This document shows, in pieces, positions 9,361 through 22,508 of a stretch of 64,000 bases of DNA. The stretch is taken from NCBI GenBank assembly GCA_007922195.1, contig ML682088.1, forward strand, positions 3,179,110 to 3,243,109, in the 5' to 3' direction. Under the pieces are notes generated by a model. It saw only the letters and a list, made by a program, of their open reading frames with translations. It was not told the origin of the DNA and searched no databases. The stretch's first letter is position 1. Every line of letters begins with the position of its first letter. A program made the translations under genes and the position numbers. This DNA comes from Podocnemis expansa. Its lineage: Eukaryota; Chordata; Testudines; Podocnemididae.

Positions 9361-10341
9361 CAGGGCCATATTAAGACATCCTAAGGCCTTAACTACGTCA
9401 AGATTCACAGGCCCGTACCATAAAAAATAAAGATAAAAGAGTGTATTACATTATATCAGAAAGGTAAAGGAAAAAATTAACAATAATCCATTATATTTGC
9501 AGCATTATCAAATACCTTATGACAAACCTACTTAGTTATCTCTGACCTATTTAGAGCAGGGGGCCAATCAGCCTGTGCCGGGGCCTGTGCTCCCCCCTGC
9601 ACTGGGAGGTGCAAGCTGGCCCCACAATGTTCCCTCTAATTTTTCATAGGCTATGTGCGCAAAAAAATTCTTTTGTGCAAATTTTTGGAGCCAGTGTCCA
9701 AATTTGTGTGCACTCCAGGGAGTGTGGTCAAACTTTTGAGTGCAATGAAATGAGTATGATGCAAATAATATCTAAATTTTATTTTGATCTGGTGATGGAA
9801 ATGATTTTATAAATTATAAAACCTTATTTGAAACATGTTACTTGAAATCACCTTCTTAAAGTAGCATAAAAATATTAGCACTGTTGAATTTTTTTGTGCA
9901 CACTTTATTTTGTTGTGTGCATGGGTTTCACAAACTCCAGCTTAGAGGGAACATAGCTCCCACCCCCTCCCCTGAGCTGAGGGTGGAGGGGCCATTTTGA
10001 GGGCTGGGGTCTCCTCTCCTGCCCTGCCACTGGGCTAGCCCTCCCTTCCCCTGGGGCAGAACAGCCGGGCCAGGGGAGGGGCAAAAGAGCAAAGCCCGGC
10101 CTCTGGGCTGGCTCACGCTGCCCCCGGGCTGGCTGTAAACCACTCTGGGGGTGGGGCGAGCCAGCCTGGAGCAGAAGCCAGCTCTGCGTTGCTGTCCCCC
10201 AGTTCCCCACTGCCTTGAGCTCCACGCCAAAGGCAGCAGGGAGGGGGCGGGGAACAACGTGACCCTGGGATGGGCCCAGGGAACTGCGGGGCCTGGGATG
10301 CTTGCCCCTCTCGCCCCCCACCTCCTTTAAGGATGGCCCTG
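9361..10341. mobile_element. hAT-like GC-rich element, 981 bp
   Basis: The ends are cagggccatatta and, inverted, cagggccatcctta, resembling a common hAT terminal sequence. The interior at 9960-10320 is GC-rich. The flanking 8 bp do not match clearly, so the exact borders are uncertain. It holds a nested MITE at 9627-9954 and splits a CR1-like copy. Confidence 0.55.
9627..9954. mobile_element. MITE with atgttccctctaa termini
   Basis: The inverted ends atgttccctctaa and ttagagggaacat bound an A/T-rich 328-bp body, unlike the GC-rich element around it. Flanking ggccccac and gctcccac (6 of 8) may be a worn target-site duplication. Confidence 0.65.
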
Positions 10342-10349
10342 ATTTAGAG

Positions 10350-10760
10350 TCCCCAAGCCACGACCTACTTGGCTTGTGCCTAAATCCTCAGTGCTCAGAA
10401 TGAAAAAGAATATTGACCAAGGTAATTCAAAGAAAAGCAAAAATGATCATGGGCTATAGAGGGTGACTCACCAGAAAATAAGCACTGAAAGGTATTGCTC
10501 AGCTATGGTAAGGAACAACCAAGGCTAGACATTATGATAATCATCTACAAACTGCTGAAGTATACGAACAGCTAATACTGAAAGGGATTATTTAGTGAGG
10601 TGCACAGTGTATTAACTAGGAGTAATGGGATGAAACTAAAACAGGTAAAATCTGATTTGAATATCAGGAAATACTTGCCAAGAGTAAGGTTCATTAACCT
10701 GTGGAAAAGCCTCTATTGGGGAAAATGGAAGGTCTTCATACATAAAACTAGATATCAAAA
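10350..10760 (+). mobile_element. CR1-like LINE fragment, 3' piece
   Basis: Phrases such as agtaatgggatgaaactaaa and atatcaggaaatacttgcc match the 3' part of CR1 LINEs. It continues the piece at 8900-9352. Confidence 0.55.
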
Positions 10761-10861
10761 ATCATTTATTTAATAGTGCCCCAAACACTCATTAGCATTG
10801 CATGGTTTCAAGTCCTGAAGAAATTTTGGGTGGCTTAACTGAAAGTTTTCTTGTTTAGCAA

Positions 10862-11030
10862 AACAAGCAAGGAGTCCTATGGCACTGTCAAAGACTAACA
10901 AATTTATTTATCGCATGAGCTTTTATATGATAAATAAATTTGTTAGTTTTTGAAAGTGCCACAGGACTCACTGTTAGTTTTTGCAGCAGTGACTAACATA
11001 GCTACCCATTTGGAATTTGTTGTTTAGGAC
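10862..11030. repeat. PLE terminal palindrome
   Basis: A left end (gcaaggagtcctatggcact...gactaacaaatttattta) is followed directly by its inverse (...taaataaatttgttag...gtgccacaggactc) and by gactaacatagctacccat. The hammerhead segment between the arms has been lost. Confidence 0.7.
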
Positions 11031-13049
11031 ACTTAAAACTAGACTCAACTCATGTTTATGGAGCTGAGGTTCTCAAACTGCAGGGTGCAGGATGTATTTT
11101 GTGGGGGTGGAAGATGCTTTAGGAGGGAAAAACAACTTTTGTTTGCCCATTCGAAGTGGCCAGAGAATGGTGGCTGCTGGTTAGACAGCCAGCTCTGTAG
11201 GCAGCACTATCACCAGCAGCAGTAAGGGTGGCATGGTATTAACGGTGGCTCTGGGAAATAAAATAGGGGTTTTCACAAATATATCAGTGGGTCAAAATAC
11301 TAGGGGAAATGTACACCCATTAATGATGAGTAGGCAGATGGAATCAAGAATAATTCTAAACCACATGAGCTCCTCTATTTTTAATTTTAATAGGTCTGTG
11401 ATAAGAAAAAAATAAGGAAAAAATGATTTACCAGTTGTGAAATATTGATGGACTATATTAGCATTCTCAAACTGCAGCTTACAAAGCAGGTGAATATGGG
11501 AATGATTTTTTAAAAAGGAAGTGGAATACATACAGATCAGTGGGTCCAAATGATGTGAATCCTAGGAGGATAGGGAAGTTGCTCATTCAAAAATAAAAAA
11601 AGCTTTATAGCTCCAGTGGAAAAGGAAGAAAGTTTATGCTAAGGAAAACTCCCTTTAAAGATATGTATCTATCTTCTTTCTCGTCTGAATATGCACATGT
11701 GATCAGCAAGCTTTGATGTATTCCACTATTGTGCCAGATTATAAAGATTAAAAGGACTAAATCAATAAAAATGTCATATAAGTTAACACACTTTGCTTTT
11801 AATTTGCCTTTAGCTACACAAATGTCCTTTTGCTCTGAAAAATCATTACCAGTAATGATATGCAACAGATTAGTGTCACAGCAGTGTTTATTTGGAAGTC
11901 ATGCCAAGGAGTTCACAGAACTGTGTAAATGCTGCTCAAAATATTCAGAGAATGTATTCTGAAAGTTCAGTGGGAGAATTTTTTCAGTTGTTATGCTTAT
12001 TTTTAAGATACCTTAATCTCTGGTGGTGCCCGTAAAGAGCAAAATTCTATCTTATTGTAACCACATTTATCTTCAGAGGTCACAAAAATCTAAGAATAAG
12101 AGAGGTCATCTTGTTCCCAACGTATTTGCCAGAAAAAGAAAAAACAAGATTTTTCTAGTAAAAGGGACAGTGTTTGTATCATGTTTTCTAAGTTTGGAGT
12201 TAGATATTCTGTGTTTTATCACACTTAGTGTTCTAGCCAAAACTGTGATTTGATAGGATTTCATTAGGGCGGGTGATACTCAGAAATGACCACCAAACTG
12301 GCTGATATCTTCCTATGGAAGGTTCCTGATAATGAAAAGAGAAATGTTCTCATTTGTTTCTCACTGAATCAACATCAGATTAGTGTGATATACAGTCAGA
12401 CTTTTAACTTGTATTTCTTGTTTTCAATACAGGAGGCCTACTCTGCTCAGAGGGAAGAATTGGAATATGCCCAACATAACAGCTCCCCACAATGAACCAG
12501 ATTTACACTTGCATTTGTTTTGTCCTGCTCCTTGTTTTGCAGTCTAATCAAATTTCACCACTGCTACCAGCACATTCTTTTCCAAGTAACTGGACTGTCA
12601 TATACCAGAGAATAAGGCTTGTGAGCAAGTCCAGGTGACTGGAATCAAAGCCGGGGCAACGGAAGCACAATTGAGGTGGGATGTCCATGTCTCAAGCATG
12701 ACTGATGATAGCTAATGTACAGGCATCTTAGATCAAGAAAAACTGGGGGAAGGGGAGAAGGAATGCTTTGCAGACACTTTGGAGAACAGTTGCTAGCAAC
12801 ATTGTCAAATGGAGGTGAGCAGGACATATGGAGAAGAGCAATCTTGCAAAAGGAGGCTCAAATTGTAGGTTTAAGAAAATTATATCTAACCTGCCATAGA
12901 AGCATAGATGAGGAGAAGACAACAGGGAATGAAGTCCCCCCCAACAGTAGTGTTATGGGATGTGCCAAAAGAGTTGCCACATCAGTATTTGCCACAATGC
13001 TGGTATTAGTCACCTGTGGGTTTCTGCTATTTCTACTGTCCCACAGACT

Positions 13050-13240
13050 TGTAGAATATAAGACCAGAAGAAATCATCATGACCACTTAGTTTGACCCCC
13101 TGCACAATGCAAGCCACAGAATCTCACCTGCCCACTCCTTAATAGACTGATATCCTCTGGCTGAGTTACTGAAGACCTCAAATCATGACTTAAAGATGCC
13201 CCCAGTAGCAGATAATCCACTTTTTACTTTAATTTATACA
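13050..13240 (-). mobile_element. CR1 3'-end fragment
   Basis: Plus-strand text ataagaccagaagaaatcat and ttgaccccctgcacaatgc is the inverted 3' untranslated end of a CR1 LINE. A 126-codon open frame running into it (12715-13095) ends within this repeat. Confidence 0.6.
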
Positions 13241-13764
13241 TGCAAATGATCTATGCTCCATTTACTTCCTCTAGGTTTCAGCAACCTGCTTGTTACAAGT
13301 GTTGTCTACTTTCTCAGTGACTCAGTGCTCCCTCTCAGTCTGCTAGTTGGGTGTTGTGGCCCTCTTAGCAGGGCAGCTGCATTGTTCCGACTTACTCGCC
13401 CATGGTACAAAACACACACATTTTGGGCAGCTCTAACTCACTTAATTAATCCTTACTTTGAAAAATTAATAGGATCACTTGCATGAATAAAGATTATTCA
13501 CATAGACAAGTGCAGCAACACTGGGCCATAACTGTACACCCACCATATCAAAGAGTGCCAACTTGGATTTCTCTCCTTGAAAACAACTACTTTCCAGATG
13601 TGGGACATTCCCCATTGACTCTGTACCTAGCTGTTTGTTAGCCTTTTCTTTCAAAACAAGAAGTATTTTATAGTTTATATAAAAGACAGGAATACTTAGA
13701 GTTCAACGGTAACCTACAAAATGTCCAGTTTCTTAGATAACTGTAACAATAGATGTATCTACAA

Positions 13765-13830
13765 TATTATCATAGAAACTGGAAGGGACCATGAGAGGTC
13801 ATCAAGTCTAGTCCCCTGTCTAGGAACTGC
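13765..13830 (-). mobile_element. CR1 3'-end fragment
   Basis: The text catagaaactggaagggacc and aggtcatcaagtctagtccc is the typical inverted CR1 3' terminus. Confidence 0.65.
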
Positions 13831-16186
13831 CTGTGGTAAGTATAGGGAAATATAGGGTTGACTGCAGCTAATAATGAGGTATTTATCTAAGACAAAATAG
13901 GTGAAGAAAAGCAGCATTGAGGTAGGAGGATTTCTAACCAGGAAACAGAGCACAATTTCTATGCTGATTCACAGGACTGCATGCCAGCATCTCAGTACTG
14001 AAAATAATCTAGGGATTTACGGATATAAAACAATTCAAGTCTAATTCTGACAATGTTCACTGACACAGAATAGCTCAGTATTCATATTTTAAACACAATT
14101 AGATTTACTTATTTAAAATAGCCAGGATAGTGCCATGCCCAGAGGCTTTTGCAGCACCATGGTGGAAACCTGGGGCCAGATTCAGATCTCCCTTAATGGC
14201 AATATACATCAGAAGGAACTTCACTGAAATCTATGGAGATACTCTGTTGTAAACCTGGTGTAAAGGAGAACAGAATGAGCTCTCTGGATTTGATACCTAG
14301 TTTTGATATTTAACTCCCCATTTCAGCTATGATTGGAAATAATAAGCTGGCAGTGCCTTCCACCCAGCCACTTATGCAGAAAGGTGTTGTGGCAAATTGG
14401 GGAGTGCCTTGTAATAATTTTGTATTGTTGTAAATGGGTCTGGTTATTGAGATGCTGTTTTCTGCATGGATAGTTTGGTTTAAATGCTTTTCACTAGAGG
14501 CTTATTTGGAATGAGTTAGGCTGGGGGAGGAAGGGGCTCAAGTTGGTCCCTTATAGAGTTCCATGTAAAAGAGTGTTAAAGGACATGTTAAATGACTAGT
14601 TCTGCTGACCTTGCATCAGTTCCCTTCTTCATCTGTGGAAATGGTTTGACCAGGAGGGGACAAAATTCACCAACAGTGAAGTAGCCTGGGGTGTGAGGAG
14701 CAACAGAGAACTCTTGTGGGATATAAAAGGACACTCTCTTAGGGTTGCAAGGGGGAAGCAAATTGAAAAGACACTCTAAAGAAGGACCCCTAGGCATGTC
14801 TGGAGAAGCTAAGTCTGTCTCATTCCCACTTCAGATGGTGGGACTTTAAGTAAGATGGACATGATAGAGTCTGTTTGTGGTTTCTCTAATGCTTTGTTCC
14901 AACTGCCAAATAAAAATATGTTGTTCTAACAAGGCTGTTGGCTCCCATCACTGGTCACAGATTCCTGAAGGAAAGAAATAAAGGTGTCCTAAACCCTATC
15001 AGATCTGCAGGGCAATACCAGTTGGTACTGTAGCCAGATCCTGATTTGAGAGTGGAAGAACTGCAGAATTCCCTTCAATATGGGTAAGAACAAGAGGCCT
15101 AAGGCTTAACTGGGTGCTCTTAGAGAGACCAGAAAGGGAACAGAGGTACACTCAGCCCTGTAACTAGGACTGGTATTAATGATTGCCACCAGACCTGTTA
15201 TTCCAAAGACAGCTACACACTTTATTAAAGCCAACGGGTGTGCTAAAGCATTCCTTCTACACAACAGACAGATGGAACAATTAAGTTCCTTTGTGTAGTG
15301 AAAACAACTTCAGACAAAAGGGTAGGATGACCAGAGTCACCTGAAAAGGCAAGCCAAATGGCAGTTTCCTAAGAGACTTCCAAGACAGACGTCAGGTACT
15401 GGTTCTAGGCGGTGTGAGCTGCAGCAAGTAAGCCAAGCCAAGCACTTGCGTGCAGTGTACCCTGTGAGCAGAAGCACAGAGACAGCCTCTCCTCAGGCAC
15501 AGTGCCAGCTGGAGGGCTCTCTTGGGAATTGCTGAGCCAGAAAACTGCTTGTGAGCTGCCTGTCTCCACCACTGCTCGGAGAAACAGGACTTTGCATACA
15601 TTTCTATGAGCAGACAAGATTACAAGAAAACTCTGTCACTGATTTCTCAGCCAAATGGGAAGCACCCCACAAGCTCCCAAACAGATGAAACAGACTAAAT
15701 ACCATTTATGAGTTATTAGAGGAATCCCACCTAGGGTTCCTTATAAGAAAACATGGTATTGAAGTATGGGACCATGTAGAAGGGGGGGTGGTGTGGGTTA
15801 TCAAGCAGGGCAAAGCATGGAGAAGATGGTACCCCATAAAGGAGGAAATGTTAGTCTCATGAGAGGCAGTGGGGTTTTTAAGGTGTGATCCTGCTTTCAT
15901 TGCTGTAAATGAGAGTATTGTCCTTGACACTTATGGGAAAAGAACTGTGCCCTAGGTTTTTATGTTCACTAGGAGTCCTGGATGAATCTGTTCATTCTAT
16001 GCATGGAGGCACCACTGGACTATTCATCTATATATTCTGCAAGTTACATTTGAATTAACTAGACAGAAAATAGTTTAAAAGAACAGAAAAAGCCTCAGGT
16101 CCAACTCAGAGAGGAAATACTTTTATCTAAGACGTGACTGAAACAATTTACTTTACCTTCCCAAAGTGTCATTAGAGCTACTTTAC

Positions 16187-16368
16187 CTGCAGAATATAAC
16201 TTCCTGTTCAAACTGTGAGTTTTCTGGCTGTGTCCCAGCCTTGAGATGACTAACATTGAAGAATGAGAGCGTGTGATTGATGAAGCCATGCATGGTTCCA
16301 TTTTGACTGTATGCATATTGATACACAAGGCGTGGAATGAAATCAGATGTGACAGAGATTACAAAAGC
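16187..16368 (-). CDS. ANO2: ANO2 exon I: TM9 and extracellular loop
   Basis: The exon is 182 bp, 60 codons plus AG of a split Arg. It starts [18 protein letters not shown], the conserved core of the penultimate helix region. An extracellular loop with three N-glycosylation sequons (NGT, NHT, NVS) follows, and the exon ends EVIFC. The acceptor is gtctcccag and the donor is CAG|GTAAAG at 16181-16186. The phase-2 end fits the G that opens exon J, giving [10 protein letters not shown] across the junction. The loop spelling is close to ANO2 rather than ANO1. Confidence 0.96.
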
Positions 16369-17059
16369 CTGGGAGACAAAAAATAAACCAGTGAATCCAC
16401 ATATGATGTATTTTGGATCAATTTGATTCTGATTATAACCTTCATGTTCAAATGAATGTAGAATAATTGTGATTGGTTTTGCAGCTTCACAAATGAGGAT
16501 GCACTTATCAGTCATAGCAAAGAAGTGTTTTAAAATACACTACTCTTCCGTGTGTGGTAGGGCGGGACACATGAGATCAGACGTGCTCCTCCTCCCAGAT
16601 TTCTGTCAAGGTTTATATTTTTGCAGACAGTGTGTTCCAAATTGTGGCCTCCACTATCAATAGTTAGGGGTCACCTCTGTCTCCAGGGAAAGTATACAGC
16701 TAGGCTAGTGAGACACTTGTAAGAGCAGAGAGTAATGATAACCATGGCCTTATACTTACCAGTCTCAATCCTGCCCCCATTGACATCAGTGGGGGTTGCA
16801 CTACTGACTACAAAAAATGCAGGAGCAGGATCACAGCATATACCGTAGAACAGCCAGATGCTCAGTTAGTCAATTGATGTAGCTTCATTGACTTCACTAG
16901 TCCTATGCCTATTTACATCAGCTGAGGTCTGGCCCATGAAGAACTAATTCTATGTTGATTTGTTCCATTCTAAATAAGGAGAAGCTCCATGAAGCCAATG
17001 GAACTTACTCTGGTGTAAAACGGATGAGAGATCAGAATAAGCCCCAGAAGCATCTAGGA

Positions 17060-17240
17060 TAGTAGTTTTCAAACTCAGGATGCAGTATTGGGTCGCAGAC
17101 CTTTAGATACTGGGTTGTGGCACCCCATGCTGCTACTGCCAAAAGACTGGAATGCATTGCTGAAAGATGTAGTTGTTGGGTCATGGGCATAAATGATTTC
17201 TTTCAACTGGGTCCCAAGGAAAAAATTTTGAAAACCACTA
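17060..17240. mobile_element. hAT-type MITE (TTTTCAAAC termini)
   Basis: Inverted ends tagtagttttcaaac and ttttgaaaaccacta enclose 181 bp. Internal text gggtcgcagacc and actgggtcccaagg is typical of these reptile MITEs. The target-site duplication is not readable. Confidence 0.6.
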
Positions 17241-17751
17241 GCATGTGCAAATTAAAAGTTAACTGAGTGCCACATTTGGCCACTTTACTCTGTGGGCTGT
17301 CCCACTTAAAAAAGTGACATTCAGCATGAGTAAAGACAGTAGAATCTGGACCTCAATATTTTTTTTAAACGCAAGCATGCATATTTTCACTTTCCAGCTG
17401 TCAACAAGAGATGGTCAGCATAGCTTTTGTTTTAATTAAAGCACTTGGAGAGCACACACAACTTGAGGATGTCTGAAAGTGCAAATTATGATAGGGCTCT
17501 GTCCTGTAAAGTACACAGGTAAAATTGAGGAAGGCAGCATGGTTCTGTTGGTATGGCACAGTTAAGGGAGCTGGAAACCCTTGCTTTGCCTTGAGATGCT
17601 GTGATATTGGGCAAACCACACAATTTCTTTGCCTATTAGTTTCCTCACCCGTGATGATATTTATTTTCCTTTCTAATATGCTTTGAGACGTGTGGAAAAA
17701 TACTATGTATTATTACAATTCAACCGCATGGGTTTGATTCCAATTTATACC

Positions 17752-18014
17752 AAGGCCTTGTTTACACAGGAAATGTTTACAGTATAACTTGTGCTATGAA
17801 TTTAAACTAATATAATTATAATCTAGAACTATTGCTTTGACACACTTATTCTGATATGGGTGGCCTTTTTCAGTTTAGGATACATTGTTTGTGAGGAGGT
17901 TTAAACTACATCAAAAAATGTCATACTTATACTAGAATCAGGCATCTACATAAGAGATCATACTGATATAACTATAGCTGTATAACTGGTAAAACATTTT
18001 CATTTAGACAAGGC
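17752..18014. mobile_element. MITE with aaggccttgtttacac termini
   Basis: The left aaggccttgtttacac and the right tttagacaaggccc are inverted. The body is A/T rich. It belongs to the same terminal type as the copy at 53639-53936. Confidence 0.6.
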
Positions 18015-18354
18015 CCAAGGCTCCTTTATACTGCTTTGGCAAATTACATTCAAACCAACTTAAGCCAAACCTTAATCCAAGACAGAGTGACGTAAATTTG
18101 TCTGGGCATTAGTTCTCATTTTTCATCACAAATGAAAATTAGTCCTCTACTGGTATGCTAGGGATGTTGCCAGACTAAGAACTGTATGATCAGGCCTACT
18201 GAGGCGTGATTTCTGTATAATCTTCATGTCCCACATAACACAATAATTCAGAAAAGGAGATGAGTAACTGTACATGTCTCGTGTGATAATTCTCTGTCTA
18301 TGTACCATTGCACAAGGAAAGTAGCAAGTTGGAAAACTTAGGTTTTCATAGATT

Positions 18355-18410
18355 AAAACAAATTTGTTAATCTTTAACAGTGTCATAGGACTCATTTTTC
18401 ATTTAGTTTT
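18355..18410 (+). repeat. PLE end fragment
   Basis: The text aaatttgttaatctttaac then gtgtcataggactc is a truncated PLE terminal repeat. Confidence 0.55.
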
Positions 18411-18527
18411 TCATTGTATTTGATGGCAGTTGGAGAAAGCAGGCGTTACTCAAAAAGGAAATTGGAATTAAAGGAGAAAATAAGCTCACAAAGTCATGCT
18501 TAAAAGATGCCATAATCAAATACTTAC

Positions 18528-18580
18528 ATTAATGATAACTGAAAACTTTCCAATACCACTCAGAATGTTATACCAAATTC
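18528..18580 (-). CDS. ANO2: ANO2 exon H: short 53-bp exon leading into TM9
   Basis: The exon has two bases completing a Gly codon, then 17 codons IWYNILSGIGKFSVIIN. The acceptor is tcttacag at 18581-18582 and the donor is AAT|GTAAGTA at 18521-18527. This short exon is too small to stand out as an open frame and was found by joining exons G and I. DIG|IWYNILSGIGKF is a conserved anoctamin segment between TM8 and TM9. It is separated from exon G by a 105-bp intron, the shortest in the window. Confidence 0.95.
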
Positions 18581-18685
18581 CTGTAAGAGAGTTAACAACA
18601 GTTTTGTTATGGGATTAATCTTAATTTTCTTTTTCAAAGTGAATTCTCAGTGTTACCATCGTTGCAATCATTTTTCATTATATAC

Positions 18686-18838
18686 CTATATCTTTTGCTC
18701 TCATTGTATCAGGCCTTCTTAGCTCAGTAACAAACTTTTTTGCATCGAGTCGAACTTCTATGACATTGTTCAGCAGGGCAAAGACTGGAGCCAGAGGGAA
18801 GGAGGCAACAAAGAGTGTGACGAAGCCAAACTGGATAA
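18686..18838 (-). CDS. ANO2: ANO2 exon G: TM7 and TM8, calcium-site residues
   Basis: The exon is 153 bp. It completes the Ile codon A|TT, then reads [20 protein letters not shown] and [20 protein letters not shown]. The E and D of EVRLD correspond to the TM8 calcium ligands defined in ANO1 (E734 and D738), by family knowledge. The acceptor is ctcttctag and the donor is ATAG|GTATAT at 18681-18685. The sequence is almost invariant across ANO1 and ANO2 and is the most conserved part of the gene here. Confidence 0.97.
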
Positions 18839-19579
18839 CTAGAAGAGAGAGAGACACATTGTATTTAGAGAAGTTGTATACTGGTGAGTTAAATATATGT
18901 CTTGCCATAAAACAGCTGCTGCGATTTGTGCATTACAGGAAATATAAAATCCATCTCGAACATTTCTGTCCCATTGTTCAATGGTACGAAAACAACGTGA
19001 GGCTATGAAAGAAAGAAGGGTTTGTCACCATCACTGCATTTTTTATAATGGTTCTAATATTGCTCATGGCCTTTACTGTGTGTACACGGGCCAGTGTAAA
19101 TATTAGTTTAATAAAGGAAACGTAGCAAGCACACTATTTTCCTTTCACATAAAACCATCTTTAATACGTCCACTTAAATCCTTCTCCCTGTTTGTTTCCA
19201 GAGGATAAGCAATGCATAAAAATAGGAGGGGAAAGTTATGAGTCAGCATCTTCTCTTCCAAAAGTCTTCTGGAGGACTGTTTGGTCAAACTTCCCAACAT
19301 AGGTGTTGGGCTCAGGGAGTGAAAATATGGTATATGGCCATACTCCGTGGCATCATCCCCATCCATACCCATGAGAATTCTGGTGGAATTCCCAGAGGAA
19401 GCCAGTACTGTTCACTGCCTCACAGCTAAGAACATCTATGTCATTGAAGAACCACAATTCTGGTTTCTTCGAAAGGTAGGAAAACTTTTTTCCCTGGAGG
19501 GAATGTTACCTCTTGTACAGCACCTAGTACAATGGTCGGGGGAGAGTGACCTATGGTTCTTCACAGCATCTAACAAAGC

Positions 19580-19680
19580 AGAATTTTCTCCCACTGAAGT
19601 GCATGCAATAAACAAATGTGTTAGTCTTTAAAAGAACCAGAGGACTCCTTGTTTGTTTTACTGATCTAAGATTGTGGCCC
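19580..19680 (+). repeat. PLE end fragment
   Basis: ctcccactgaagtgcatgca then gtgttagtctttaaaag and aggactccttgtttgtttta are a truncated, degraded PLE terminal repeat. Confidence 0.65.
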
Positions 19681-21311
19681 TAAGCACGAGCACAATACTA
19701 ACAAATCGTAACTCAAGAGTTTAAACTCTTGGCACATCCTGAATGCTTTAAGTCCCTCCCAGGGGTTAGGGATGTTCTAGATATCAGAAAAGAGTTTTAC
19801 TGTGTAAACTGCTAAGACACCAATTTTCAGATACTCTCCCAGCAAAGTGGAATTCAGAGAAATGAATGTATTCTCCTAATCCCCCCCCCCACAATGTTTC
19901 AAAGATAATTAAGATCATGAACAGCACACACTGGGATCCATTTTTGCAAGATGCCAAGTGTCCATAATCTCCATTGACTTCAAAAGCAGTTGAAGACTGT
20001 CAGTTTGCAGGATCAATCCCATTCCAGATTCAGCTTGAGAGATGCTGAGCCAGTCTGAGAACTGCACTGTCCTCTTTGTACTCTCTCTAGGGGCTGAAAA
20101 GACGCCAAGAAAACCTATGCACTTTCATCTCCCAATTAAGATGATAGCACTCCATAACATACAAGGCTGGCCCTCTTTGTAAAATGTAACATGGAACATT
20201 ATTTTAATACAAAGATGAGCTCTTAATTCCCAAGGAAAATAGCCCAGGGTGGCATGAAAAGTTGCTGTCTGAAAAGCACATGATGTAGCTGCAATGGAGG
20301 TAGCCACCACAAAATTAAATTAATAAGTTTTATGCTCTTGTGTTATACAAATAGGGTTACGAATGGGATTTGAGTGCACTGTGGCACTAAGTATTTTGTC
20401 TTATTTTTAAGCAGAATATAAGGTCTAACTACAAGCTCTCTCTGTTACAGCAGATATCTTTTGCACTTTGGAAGAAGAGAGAAAGAATAGGAAAAAAACT
20501 AATACAGTAGTTACATAGTAGTGTTAGTCAACTGTTCGCTTCAGGATAATTTTTAAGGCACTATGGTTATAGCCCAAAGCTAACTAATAAATCAACTTTC
20601 TCCAGGATCTTTTTTTGTACCTAGCTTACCTTTTTGTGTACTTATTTGAAGTCTCATTATGGTCTCCCAATCTCCTCTCCCGGTCACAATATATTTGCAC
20701 AACAAAGCAATATCTCTATGCCAAGTGTGGCCTTGGTTTGCCATTTTCAGTGATTTGTTTTGGGGATAAAGCTTATATCCTCCTAACATACTATGATGGG
20801 AACTGTTTCAACACACAAGAATATCTTACTCTCTAAATTATACTTTCCTGAATATTTTATGTTCGAATCAAGAAAATAAATTAGGGAAATAAAAACAGAT
20901 GTTAGAGCAGTATCTCAAAAAACTGTGAAATGCTTAGAAAAATATACAGCACCAAAATGTGCTGTATCTTTGGTCTGAAATGAACTTAGCAGAAATAGAG
21001 CAGGATGGGTTTAGTTTAAAAAAAAGTATTTGCAGTGATTTGTCTGAGTATAAACCACACACATTTGTTCTGACAGCATTTGCAACCATTTTTATTCATT
21101 TCCTGGGAACATCTGCATGAATGATTTTTTTCATTCATAAAAGAACACTCAAGGTACACAAACATCTTCTGGATAATTATGTAAACATGTCTTCATACAA
21201 AAATTTATGCCAGAAATGTTTGTGTGGTCATGTTGAAATCTCTATTTTCTGTTTAAAAAAAAAAAGTTTCAATGATCTAAGCAAGTAGCAAAAACACTAC
21301 CATGTGACTTA

Positions 21312-21537
21312 GGGTTTGTCTACACTGCCCTGCAGGTTTGACAATGGGGGTGCGACGAGGAGTGTGCAGCAAAGTGTTGTGCTGTAACTCCCCCATGTGG
21401 ATGCTGCAGGTGCAGACAAAAGGTTCTGCATTAGCATTAATACAGTCCTATTGTGGGGGGATTTACAGCACAACACTTCTCTTTGCACTGTTATTCAACC
21501 CCTGTAATATGAATGATGGGGCAATACAGACATAGCC
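21312..21537. mobile_element. Harbinger-type MITE, 226 bp
   Basis: It starts gggtttgtctacactgc and ends atacagacatagcc, inverted to each other. TTA flanks both sides (21309-21311 and 21538-21540), the 3-bp target preference of PIF/Harbinger elements. Confidence 0.65.
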
Positions 21538-22508
21538 TTAGATGATAAATCACATATCCTGAATAGCAAAGCATTCAATGACACAACCAAAACAGCAGGA
21601 TCCAGCCACCGCAATGGGTTTGTTTAAACTCTTAGGTATTTATGAATAACAGATTATTAAAAGTTACAGTATGAACTTAATTATTTGAGAACATGAAAAG
21701 TGTCTACTTCAGTGACAGTTTAGCCCTTCTTTAGGTAACATTAGTAGCTCTAACAAAGGTAGTCCCATCCAATTCCGTATGAGCCTATGCATGAATACTA
21801 GCTACTCTACCTCAGGAAGGGACACAAATAGACTCAAAATAAAATTATTCACTGTAAATAGTTTATTCAAAGTCTGACACACACATACACAAACCCCATT
21901 TGTTTCAGGGATCTAATCATACTCAGAGAAAGGTAAATGTTCCTAACTCTACCTCCCTTATTCCTATCCCTCAGGCAGTCCACCTGATCTCAAAGGGATT
22001 TCTTATGAAGTGTTACTAAAAGCGAGCTAGGGTAGCAGAATCAGTCACGCTCTGAATGACATTTCAAGTGCTTTAGAGAAAAGCAAGTCTTGAAATACAT
22101 AACCACAAGGCTGGTGAGGAAATCTAAGGGCAAAGTACAGTTCACATCTCTGCAGTAATAATGTAGACATTTAGACAACTTGCCTATGCAGAACATGCAG
22201 AGACAACACTTTCAAATCCAAACTCAATATAGAGATTATAGAAGAATGTAGGCCTCTTCTTAGTGATGCATCTTCTGTTGGTGCCTCAAACATATTCTTT
22301 TTGATGGGTTTTCCTGCTTGAGGGGAAATTCTTCCAAACCTCAAGGATTAATCCTTATGGCAGTCAGTAGTTGCATACATTGCGCCTTACCTCCTTCCCT
22401 TGAAGTGGGGGGAGGAGTCTTGCCATCAGTTTTAATAGTAGAACTGAACCCTTCATCTAGAGCTGAGAAAAACTCTCCACTAACTGCCACGATGACCCTT
22501 GACTCTAA

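Larger units (their letters stand above)
8167..16186 (-). other. ANO2 intron I-J (8.0 kb)
   Basis: It contains the CR1/hAT composite (8900-10760), a PLE terminal palindrome (10862-11030) and CR1 3' ends (13050-13240, 13765-13830). In 8167-8890, 11050-13040 and 13850-16186 I recognise no gene and no clear repeat beyond A/T-rich filler. Confidence 0.85.
16369..18527 (-). other. ANO2 intron H-I (2.2 kb)
   Basis: It holds a hAT-type MITE, a GGCCTTGT-type MITE, a MIR-like scrap near 17626-17720 and a PLE end fragment. No gene is seen. Confidence 0.85.

Noticed and set aside
12715..13095. 126-codon frame with a hydrophobic C-terminal stretch
   Set aside because: The end runs into a CR1 3' end, there are no splice partners, and there is no family resemblance.
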